Shown piece by piece: positions 52,301 to 62,684 of a DNA stretch of 64,000 bases. The notes beneath the pieces were generated by a model. The model was not told the DNA's origin, did not search any database, and worked only from the letters and a program-made list of their open reading frames with translations. Source of the DNA: Marthasterias glacialis (Eukaryota > Echinodermata > Asteroidea > Forcipulatida > Asteriidae); assembly GCA_911728455.2 (NCBI GenBank), contig OU452228.1:7550129-7614128 (forward strand), in the 5' to 3' direction. The translations under genes were made by a program, and so were the position numbers. Each line of letters starts with the position of its first letter. Position 1 is the first letter of the stretch.

Positions 52301-53900
52301 GCATGGGCCGTGGTTTTTCTCATATTTATCCAGTATGATTGTATACAAGACGTCGGTAGTGGTCGTGGGGCGAAGCAATGGAGCTAAAAAGGAACTCTAA
52401 TTGGCACAATGTTATACATTAACCACTCTACACTCTTATCAATGGGCGAGTGTCAAACAGTAGTTACAACGAATTAACACGCGGTATAAACAATCAAGGG
52501 ACAAAATAATCAACACGAAAGTGAATTCAAGAATTGCACAACTCACCCGCAATCTTCTCGAGTAAGTTTGCCGTTTGTTCCAAATACTAAAGGTCGGTTC
52601 ACAGCAGCTTTATCAACTTGCTAATCAAGTTTCTTGCAAATCGACTTGTGGCAATATCTACAAAGAAATAAAGTATGTTGAACTCATTTAAGTGCGGCGG
52701 TTGTGGCGTATTTAAGTGTATGTAACTTATGATATTTTCTCAGAATCAAGTTCAGGAGTTGTCTTCAGACTTATTTAGATAAGGGTTGTAATTGCAACAA
52801 TGAAACAAGTACCGTATATTGTCTGACTGATGGCTGACTCAGGGAAAACTAAATGATTGGAAAGATATTAACAAGCGAGACATTTAAATGCGTTGTTGCT
52901 GATGAAAAGCAATGTGAAAGCCCGAGTTGTAAAAAGATAGGAGAAGAATATGACTTGATAAAGTTATCATTAATTAACAAACAAAGAATGAATGTCAAAC
53001 TTTTGATTTAGCTTCGGTAGTTTTGAGTGGTATATGGTAACTTTTTCCACTGAATAACAATTCGAGTTCCGAAAACATAATTACTTAACTGTATTTTTCA
53101 GGAGCATGTTTTACAGATTTATACTATTAATGACTACAAAATTTGAATCAGAGACCATGGTAATGAAAGGAGACACAGAAACTAATGTAAAATTGTAACG
53201 TGCCAACACGATTGCCTTCATTTACAAACACAGTGCTCATATCAACTGTGTTTGTAAACAATATGGACGGCCAAGCCGCTGCAACATTAACCCGGATTGT
53301 GATTATTCCCTTGTTAATCATTCTCTTGAGTTTCCGGCTCTATAATAAATATGACAGACGCACTTCTGTTATTGTTTTGACTGAAGACGTGTGTATAAAG
53401 TAAGTATATTTTCTCGATTACTTGTATTGGTTTTCGGCATCACTTACTAATCACGAGTGATTAACGTCTTGCATTCATTACTTCATACTGGGAGGTGTAG
53501 TAGCATCATGTGTCTCTTTAATGTACTGTACTTTTAATGCACATGTGGGCAATCTCAATCACCGGCATGCCTATCATTTTTTTTTGGGGGGGGTGGTTAA
53601 AACGCCATCATCAAAACTTTGAAATGTGTAAAAACTTGGGGACACGTTACAATATGGGGCACAATGTCTTCCGAAGAAAAATGCACCGAAGGACTCTCCT
53701 ATTTTGTTTAAAAGAACTTTGGAGCGTGTTTGTGTATAAATATGAGGGGAGCTTGTGCCGTAGTACTTGTGAGTCACAGGGCATAGAAGCTATCTTGCTC
53801 GGTCGAGGGCGGCAGAGGCGTTAAAGCGAGGAGCAGCGCCGACCACCAGTCGATAATTCCCCGGTGACTTGCCGTCGCTAGCCCGCTGTCGCTTGCTTAG
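49392..53900. other. Intergenic region upstream of POU4
   Basis: About 4.5 kb with no recognised exon or transposon. Several small frames (for example 53200-53403) lack recognisable domains and splice context. GC content and CpG frequency rise from about 53,760 towards the POU4 promoter. Confidence 0.5.
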
Positions 53901-54296
53901 GACGTCGGGCCGGTATCGAATACATTTGTCACTTCAGAGGCTTTGTCACCGTGCATAATGTATCCGCACTGCGCCTGCGTGGAACTCGTAGCCAATAAGA
54001 ACGTGAGAAAGGAAACAGGTGCATGCATAATGGCGTGCGCAGCGCCCCTCTACGATACTATAAACCAATGAATACATTGGGTACGAGTGCAGGTGTATAG
54101 AGGACCCACACGAATCAATTGTTACAGTGAGTGAAAGCGCGCTCCCGAGTAAACATTGCCCAAGACGTAAGAGATCGAACGCGGTTCATACGAAAGTCCA
54201 GAACCTCCTCGGTATTCATACAAAAATAGCTCGACAAACATTAAAGTGGCGTCAATACAGAGTTACGGGGGAAGCTGGCGCACCCAAGGAGTCGTC
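53901..54296 (+). promoter_or_regulatory. POU4 promoter and 5' leader
   Basis: A CCAAT box lies in GTAGCCAATAAG (about 53989-54000) and TATAAA at 54059-54064. Two identical GCATAATG words occur at 53953-53960 and 54025-54032, both inside POU4-like sites. From about 54090, the expected start if the TATA box is used, no ATG precedes the POU4 start codon at 54297, which supports this leader. CpG-rich sequence begins around 53,760. Confidence 0.65.
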
Positions 54297-54425
54297 ATGA
54301 ACGTGAAGGATCATGTGAGTATGCATCCGCCTATACCGGCAGCACCCAAGTATTCACCGCTTCACCATCGTCATCACGACCGGGGGGCGGAGATGATGAG
54401 ACGGCACTGCATGAGCAACGCTCCG
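54297..54425 (+). CDS. POU4: POU4 coding exon 1
   Basis: Forty-three codons to a GTAAGT donor. MNVKDHVSMHPPIPAAPKYS then PLHHRHH and MRRHC resemble the vertebrate class 4 N-terminus (MHP, P-x-x-KY, LH, RR-x-C). Confidence 0.92.
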
Positions 54426-57354
54426 GTAAGTACATTTTCTTGATTTCGACTTCCGTCAAAACAGCAGCAACCTAAAGGACCCGATCGAAGATTTACAAAA
54501 GTTAAGAAATTGACAAATATAAACAACGCGTTCATAAAGCTAAAGGTAGCAAAAGATTGGTGTATTTCTTGTAACCAACACAATAAACACTTCAGGTAAA
54601 TCAAAAAAATTTATATTCAGGTAAATTAAAAACATATATATTTATATTATTGGCCTATATCGCCAGAAATCGGTAATGACTTTAAAACAAAGATATGTTT
54701 GATTTACGTCTAAAATCAAGTTAGAAAATCTTCATTGAACGATAATTAAAAATGGTAAATAAATGAATAGTTTCATCCTTTAAAGCATGATGGATTTGGT
54801 GGTCCTCTTTGTCATTTTTAATACTTCGGAAGACTGATTTGCATAAAATGGAAATGTAACAAGTTTGGGAAATTCTACAATCTAAATTTCTAATTAGATA
54901 ATCGAATAATAGCAGTTTGACAAGACTGGACTGTTTTTATGACACACGCTACCAGCTGATGCGCCCGGCCGGCAAGCCAGCCGGCCACACGACACCCTTA
55001 CATCTCACTCCCTCACTGAATAATGTATACACCAGACAATCCCAGAATCAACTTTCAGGGCAGCGACGCTGTGTGTTTGTACAGGGAAGACCCCCTCGCT
55101 TGTCAAATCTTTCGCTAAACGACGGCAATTACGCGTGTGTCCTCTTATATTATGCATGGCGTTTGTTCATATTTTATGAATTCGTATTAGCACAGGTTTT
55201 GCTTGAGTTTAACGAGTCAAGGCACTTTGATGAGCCTTGGTAGAACACGGACAAATCCCGCTCACCTGCCGGCAACTTACTAATCTAAAAGAATCACAAC
55301 TTGTTGCAATAAATGCATATAAAAACCTTACTGTTATTACATATTACAATGCGTCATCAATTACAATGTTCAATTTTACAGTGTGTATCACCCCGTTTGC
55401 TGTCACTTTTGACAATCCATCATGGAATTAAGTTTTATGGATTTAATTCACGGTGTAAAATCAACCTGGGTCTGATGGTCTCTAAATAGACAACACTAAT
55501 TGTTAATGATAAACTTGTGCTCTCAACAACAAAAAAATAATAAAAACAAATTAAATGGTATTAAAATTAAACTGTCCGGTAATTATATATATATATTTTT
55601 CAATAGTAATTAATCACATTCATTAAAGGGAATTATGATCAATAACAATTCCTAAACCATCTAACATTATGCTAATTCTAAACCATCTAACGTTATGCTA
55701 ATTTTATGAAACAAGTATCAATACGTCAGTTCATCGAGTTTTATGTAAACTGGATATTGGGCCAAAAAGTAATTATATCATCACTGCAATGGTGTTATGT
55801 ATACCTCGCTGTGTACACATTCAATTTAGGATCGAGTTACAATGTGTTGATCTTTGGTATAGCAAACAGCCAACTCCATTCGGGATGTAATTAGCCAATA
55901 ATTCATTTTTCCCCTGTCAATGTCATGATTTTGTAACTAGATAATTTTATTTGATTCAGTATTCTTTTTTCTTCAGTTTTTGCAGTTATTGAAGGATAAA
56001 TTGAAGTTTGATTGTGATGAAATTCTTACATGTGGGTTTTACTGGGAGCCTTTGGCATATACTTGTTGTGCATTAATTTTGTGTAATGTTTGGATACACT
56101 AAAATTCAAATTTCCTACAAAAATGTTTTCACTCTTTGTACCTACAACTGTTTTGTGTGTATATAAGTATGTTTAACTTTTGTCATATTTGCTCAGCCAC
56201 TTATCCTAGCACTCAACATTTTCATGTGTAACATTTTCGTACATAGAACAACGTCATACGGTTTTTGATAAGTCTAATTAAAAACTGATTAAGTCATGTT
56301 CTTTTGATCAATATTCTTTATTGAACAGATGAACAAGATGAAAAATAAAACGTTCTTATAATCTGTTCATCTGATATTTCTAATGACAATCTGGTGCACA
56401 ACTGTCGCTGGACTTATTTGGCATTTTTCTTTGTATTCCTTTTTACAGAGTAATCTTTTTGGCGGTATTGACGAAGGGCTACTGGCCAGGGCTGAGGCTC
56501 TAGCTGCGGTAGATGTCATGTCATCTATGGTCAAGAACAACCAGACACATATGAACATCAAGAATGACCACGTCTCCAGCTACTCTCCTCACCATATGAA
56601 CGGCGGAATGCACCCAGCCTCTCATCATTACGGCAGCAGCACCTCGTGTGGTTCCAGGAGCATCCATGGCCACATGGACCACGGGGAATTCCTGGACCAA
56701 ATATCGGCCAATGCTTCGCTACCAGGGGCCAACAACACCAGTTTATCCGGAGCTGACATGCAAGGGATGGTTGTCACATCACCCCATCAGAGCTTTGCTA
56801 CAATATCCGGGCAGCCTGGTCACTTCAACGCGGCTCATTCTATGATGTCGCACAATATGACTATGCACGATTTAGACACTGATCCAAGAGAGTTAGAAGC
56901 GTTTGCTGAAAGGTTTAAACAGCGTAGGATCAAGTTAGGGGTGACCCAGTGTGACGTCGGTAAGGCACTGGCGAATCTGAAACTGCCCGGGGTCGGGTCT
57001 CTGAGTCAAAGCACGATATGCAGGTTCGAATCCCTCACGCTCAGTCACAACAACATGATCGCGCTGAAACCCATCCTTGCCGCCTGGCTGGACGAGGCCG
57101 AAGCTGCGGCCAGGGACAAGAGGAACTCGCCCGGAATCTTGAACAACATCGAGAAGAAACGAAAGCGAACCAGCATCGCAGCCCCAGAAAAGCGCTCGTT
57201 AGAAGCCTACTTCGCAGTACAACCTCGCCCATCCAGTGAGAAAATCGCAGCCATAGCGGACAAATTGGACTTAAAGAAAAATGTTGTGCGGGTCTGGTTC
57301 TGTAACCAAAGACAGAAACAGAAACGTATGAAATTCTCGGCACAGCCGAGATGA
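54297..57354 (+). CDS. POU4: POU class 4 homeobox transcription factor (Brn3 / Unc-86 family), complete
   Basis: Two exons, 54297-54425 and 56449-57354, encode 344 residues. A histidine-rich N-terminus comes first. The POU-IV box, SNLFGGIDEGLLARAEALAA then VDV, is at about 44-66. The POU-specific domain, from DPRELEAFAERFKQRRIKLG, covers about 188-262. A short linker precedes the homeodomain, from KKRKRTSIAAPEKRSLEAYF, about 279-338, with the recognition-helix core VRVWFCNQRQKQKRM. The POU-IV box plus the RTSIAAPEKRSLEAYF homeodomain is specific to class 4. POU4 proteins are nuclear DNA-binding factors specifying sensory and other neuron types across animals; this is likely the only POU4 gene, as in most invertebrates. 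The intron falls just before the POU-IV box, as in vertebrates. The start is the ATG at 54297, since upstream codons lack an ATG. Confidence 0.97.
54426..56448 (+). other. POU4: POU4 intron 1
   Basis: The 2023-bp intron is AT-rich with GT-AG borders. It holds a 26-bp tandem duplication at 55652-55703. No other exon or transposon was recognised. Confidence 0.8.
55652..55703. repeat. Tandem duplication, 2 x 26 bp, in POU4 intron
   Basis: CTAAACCATCTAAC(A/G)TTATGCTAATT is repeated with one difference. Each unit contains TTATGCTAAT, close to the octamer ATGCAAAT recognised by POU-domain proteins. Confidence 0.9.
56449..57354 (+). CDS. POU4: POU4 coding exon 2 (POU-specific domain and homeodomain)
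   Basis: The acceptor is CCTTTTTACAG and the exon joins in phase 0 to exon 1. It has 301 codons and ends in TGA at 57352-57354. A longer frame from an ATG at 56383 reads through intron sequence. AATAAA at 57455-57460 is a possible early polyadenylation signal. Confidence 0.97.
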   Translation, partial: SNLFGGIDEGLLARAEALAAVDVMSSMVKNNQTHMNIKNDHVSSYSPHHMNGGMHPASHHYGSSTSCGSRSIHGHMDHGEFLDQISANASLPGANNTSLSGADMQGMVVTSPHQSFATISGQPGHFNAAHSMMSHNMTMHDLDTDPRELEAFAERFKQRRIKLGVTQCDVGKALANLKLPGVGSLSQSTICRFESLTLSHNNMIALKPILAAWLDEAEAAARDKRNSPGILNNIEKKRKRTSIAAPEKRSLEAYFAVQPRPSSEKIAAIADKLDLKKNVVRVWFCNQRQKQKRMKFSAQPR

Positions 57355-60300
57355 AACTTTCATTGTACATTAACTACTTTATACACTTTAATTGAAAAAG
57401 GCCTACGGAGACATCAAATGAACTTTCACCTTTGCAGAAACTGATCGATCAATCAATAAAACGCGGGCTGTGCTCAGACCGTGCATGACCGGCACATTGC
57501 CGGCACAAAGGCAGCATTTGGAAAAACGGCAAGAGGTGAACAAAACAATTCTTTGAAACTGAAAATTAGCACGGCATTGAAACACCACATATCACCTTCG
57601 AGAGGATTCGTCAGTCAGACCAAGATGATTCTAAAGACAATACGTTGGGAGTTAGGCTATTCCGATATGAACGAACACTGCAATCGATATTACAAAGCAA
57701 CTTTTGAATGTGTTTACTCTTACTATCCCTTGGGTAACACTGATAACTTATTCACTAATAACGTCATTTAAACCCAACATAAGTCTGAGATCATGAACTC
57801 ATCTAATATTGAACTCATTCGACTATCAATATTGATAAAGCAAATTAAAATGATTACAGGGTGTATGTTACAGTACCGGTACCGCTAAGTTGAACTTTTC
57901 AAGCCCACTCCATGTATTAAGAACTTTTCGTTGTTTTTCATGAGCAATCTGATTGGTATTGTGTAAGATTTTTGTGCAGCTTGCTGGCTGGGCACTGGTT
58001 TTTCGCACTGCACCATTCAGTATCAAAGAGATCCGGATCTCGCCTGCTCAGTCCTTGATCGCAACACATCGTCGTCGCGCCATTCATTCAACAAACCCCC
58101 TCGACTTGTGCCTAAGCTGTTGCTTGTTCGCCGATCGATTCCGCCAAACACCAACCAAGCCTCTTAGGGCAGACCATCGGCGGATGTGGAGGCACAGCAA
58201 CATTATCGATCCTCGAGCAAATGCAAAGATGTGCGAAGCATGTGGAAATGGAATTTTATGGTGACAAAAAAAAGCCCATTATTTTGCAAGAACGTGGTCG
58301 AAACTAGTGGTATTTTTTTTCAATATGTAAACATATTTTGATTGTTCCTTTCAAGTCATGCTACAATCTTCTTTGAATGATCCAAAACGATGTGTTGTCA
58401 GTTCAAAATACCAATCGCAACGTAGAGAAGAAAAACAATTGTGAAACAGATTTGTACTTTTTGCATAATTCCCTCTAGTTCAGATATAAGGAAAAAGCGT
58501 TAAGATATTTAGTGTAAGAATTCCTAACTTCTTATAGAAGAAGTATTCTTTCAAAATGTTTTACTTGAACAGAAAATATGTTATATGCAAAACAAAAGGG
58601 TAATTAATTTTACGATTTATTTTCGCAAATTTCGATATTGTATGAGCCGGCTAAGACAGAAAGCTGCTGCATCGAAGCATTATACTCTTCAACGGAGGTT
58701 TCCTTGTCAAGGAAATGCTTAATGGAAATTTTATGGGCAGTCACACATACATTGATCATTTCCTCTTTAATTGGTAATCAGCATTCCAGGGTAGTACTCA
58801 TTATGCACAAGTGAAGAGGAAAATATTTAAGACGTTATCTCGCTACAATTTGTTAATTTAATTGATAGCGGCATAAATATCAGTTCTTAAACCACCTGAG
58901 ACAGTATGCTCACAATTGCTATACAAAAACGATTGGGATAAAAATGAATAACTATTATAACATCATCCTCTGCAATTTAGAAACATCGGGGCCTACTTTC
59001 TTTATGTCCCTTAATGTTGTATTTCTCATTGTGATTTGCAATGGCCAGTCGGTATAGCTGCAACTGATAATTGTTAAGATTCTGTCTGGATGAAGTTTCT
59101 TGCGATTATTATTTTACCGGGCAATGCTAAACACTGACCGGCCGTATCATTTCTAATTTACCACTGACTTGACTCGATCCATCGACGCAGCCAAGCGATG
59201 GAAATTACCCGGCGAAGCAGAGTGTGATTGACTCGGTCGGCCAAGCGTTACGCCCGATCCCTCATGGAATTCCATCCCCTTAATTCCTATCTCCATCTTG
59301 TTACTCGTACACGCTATTTTCTTTCTCTTCTTTCTCACTATTCCTCATTTGGAACGCTTGGGTCGCCACGAAAAACCCATTTCCCCCGTCATCCAAGTGT
59401 GTTATCCCTCATGTTGGCCGACTGAAGATAAATCAAACACCTTTACCAGCGATAATTTCATTTGGACTGCTCACGTTTTCCTTGAAGTAAAACAAAACAA
59501 AGAACAGACGACCACAGTCTAAACCACACAGGTAAACGCACTTGAAAACGCTATTAAAAACACACACACACAAAAATGAAATGGTTCAGTAATTCTTGTT
59601 CTGAAGATCATACAATAATGTACTGGTTAAAAAAACTCTCAGGGCAAGGGTAAAAACATTTTTTAAAGCTTTTCATGTGCCGTTTTCAAGCATTTCATTT
59701 TGCAAAGTTTGAGGAGGAGATGAGCTCGGTTATTACCCAACGCACGTTGTTTGCCATTATGTACCACGGGGCTTTCCCCTACTCTCTCGGTATCAAATAT
59801 TCACGAAGCTCGCGCGTCTTCAGTCCTGCCAAGTTTGTATTAATTATTTCTAGGTTGTGTCACATTCTCTTAACAAGCCGGCATGTTAGGCCCGAAATAG
59901 ACCATACAGTAGCAATATTATACAGGTTAATATGAGGTAACCAATCTTCTAGCCCCGTGTAAAGTACAACATGATTAATTGTTTGTTTTTAATTTAAAAA
60001 TCAAATTGTTTAATGTTAATGTACAATACTATGTTCGATGTTCCTCTCATGCATCTAAAATGATAAAGTTTTCAAAATGATAAATGTATGTTTTCTTTTT
60101 TGATAGTGAAATAAGTCCCTCCACCTATTTAATAGAAATATGGGCAGAAGGGCATATCGATTATAATTTATTTATTAACAAAACAAGTGATATAACAATC
60201 GATTTGCTCCACGGTGTCGCTTGTTTGAATAAAAAGTATACTTAACAGATAACGTATACTTAAAAGCGAAATTTTCTCTCGTACAAAACACCCGCATGCC

Positions 60301-62491
60301 AGGAAAAGGCACAAAACCGAAACATGCCGCACTTGTTCAGGTTTTTATTTTGTTTATTTTTTATTTATTTATTTATTTTTTTAATAGAGCAAGAACAATT
60401 ACAGCCTTTATTCTATCACGTTTCTAAAAAAAAATCCCCAGATTTACAAAGAATCCCTGGATTGAACTAAGTGAATTGTTTATTAAAAAAAAAATATTTT
60501 AATTAGAGGCAAAACAATATCCAACTGCCAAATTTCACCTGTTAAGCTTGTGTAAATAATTTGTAAGAACATATTTATTGAGTTAGCTCCCAGTTTTAAT
60601 TATTCTGAAAGCCTTTCTTGACTTACCGGAAATGTTGTTTTAAGTACTGTTTTGTAAATAGTTATATCATAATCGTACACAGCATCTGATGGCTTTATTT
60701 TGATCTAATTTACACGAAATAAAGTGGAATAGCTCCTTTATTAAATTATCTGTGTCAAATAATGTGTCATTGAAAGTGTTCCTACAAATAATTTGTTTTT
60801 AAAACGTGTAGGATATCACTGTGGTTTTCAACATTAATATTTCCCACACAATCAATTACAACCTTTGTTTACTTAATGGAATCGACGTGTTCAACGAGCC
60901 AGCTGATTTAAAAACAACATTTCATCATATATATATTTTTTTGTGGTTGAATTTTCTGAGAAGCAAACTCCCTCCTGTCCCATGAGATAGCAATGACTCC
61001 CTTGAAAATGGTTCACTCGACTGGATTTTGCATACAGTTACAAGTGAATACGCAGCATGAAGTTGTGCATGGATTTGGGGTAAATTACTACAATCGCCAT
61101 CATAATAAGGGTGGGGGGTCATCACCAGCACTGATCTCTTTACGTGAAATACGAATTGACTGACTCGATCATTAAGAATATTCAGTATAAATCGGTGAAA
61201 ACCTAAAAATGACAATTGTTATTTGACGGATTGAACCAATTGTTGTAAGATTTGTGAATTGCATCGCGTTGAGTTTCGGGTTGATAACTTTTTCAACCAA
61301 AGATGAAGAGTGTTGCTAATGCAGATGACAATGGGAGGGGTGCTTAAAATGGCAATCCCTCTGGTTTATTCACGATAAAGGCAATTAGGTAACCAGAGGG
61401 AGGAAACTAAATCGCATTTGGGAAAAAAAGAAATACTTATTTTCCATATATTGATAAATCAAACATCATATAGTAGGCTAGCTCAAGAGAGTATATCAGC
61501 TTGAATAAAACAGCCGCCGGCATACGGGTCATAACGTATCCGAATGCCGCAGACTGTATGCATGCCCATATCACATCACATATGGACAGAACCCATCAAC
61601 CTCATTATTTACACGAAAAATTATTCCCAAACCAACTCCGAATTAAGAAAAAAAAAGGTAACGGTTGATCAAAAAGCCCAAAACGGATGAAAAAACATCT
61701 CACATCTCTCGAATGCCACAGACGGCTTGGATCACATCACCGAAGGACAAAAAACTCTCTTTTACCGATGGACGGGTTCTGTCCAAGAGTCTTAACATCC
61801 CGATCACTCACAACTTCCGCTATTCATCTGCTGGGAGAGAGTAAACGGGCCCCGGCATCTCCACGCCGTGCGTTAAGCACCTGCTCCGAAGGGGGGAGCG
61901 GCGAGGCTTTTTACCCCTTCATCCAGTGTCTCATGCCAGCCATCCCGGATCAGTTTACTAATGAGGAACTGTACTGTTGGATTACTGAGAGGGAGAGAGG
62001 CCGTTGGAAACACCCGGTGTATATAAGGGGCTGTTTCTTTGTGGATTTTGCGAGGGGTAAGGGAACGGCGGAAATACGGCGTGGCAGGTGGCAGCGTGTT
62101 GCATGCACGCCCCGATGCTGACAAGACGGCGAGGCGACAATACGCTGACTGGACCACTGTTTGTAATGATGGTTCTTCTTTTGCATAGTGGAATTGCACT
62201 CAATAATGTTCAATTTACCTTATAAAAAGAACCGAGTGGAGAGTTTTCTGGCTTAAAAACGCTCGTATTGAACAACTGAATTGAAACAATGTGTACCTTA
62301 ACACACATCATGTGACTAGTTTAGTACAAAGGCGAAATGCCCTTAAATTGGGAGTGAATTAAAACCATAGGTATATAAAGCAAGCTTAATCAATTAGTTT
62401 TTTGGACTTAATTAAAAGCACTCTTTTGGTTTCGACTTCGCTTAACGAGTGGACAAAGGGGTGGTGGGGTTAGAGATACAAATAACACCAC
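57355..62491. other. POU4 3' untranslated region and downstream sequence
   Basis: No further gene was recognised. AATAAA at 57455-57460 follows the POU4 stop by about 100 bp; the real 3' UTR may be longer. An inverted POU4-type site, ATTATGCAC, is at 58800-58808. The 144-codon frame at 61687-62121 has no recognisable domain. Confidence 0.5.
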
Positions 62492-62684
62492 GGCCCAATT
62501 TCATAGAGCTGCTGTAGCACAACAAGCAGCTAAGCACAACAGAATTATGCTTACCAGAATAAGGTTACCAGCCAAAATACCATTTCTCAAGCTATCTGTG
62601 ACTGGTATCCTGCTCATCTTTGCTTAGCAACATTTTTGTAAGCAGTATTTTCTGCTTAAGCAGCTCTATGATGAAATTGGGCCC
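62492..62684. mobile_element. Short inverted-repeat element (MITE, 193 bp)
   Basis: The left end is GGCCCAATTTCATAGAGCTG. The right end, CAGCTCTATGATGAAATTGG then GCCC, is its reverse complement apart from a 3-base insertion. The interior has repeated TGCTTA and AAGCA words in both orientations. No coding content. Confidence 0.9.

Noticed and set aside
54246..54443. POU4 start upstream of 54297
   Set aside because: The open frame upstream has only GTG, no ATG, and its end at 54443 runs past the GTAAGT donor.
56383..57354. A single 323-codon frame as the POU4 protein
   Set aside because: Its first 22 codons are intron sequence ending in a polypyrimidine tract and CAG. The exon at 54297-54425 supplies the class 4 N-terminus in phase.
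61687..62121. 144-codon plus-strand gene
   Set aside because: Composition looks random, no domain is seen, and it overlaps equally long frames on the other strand.
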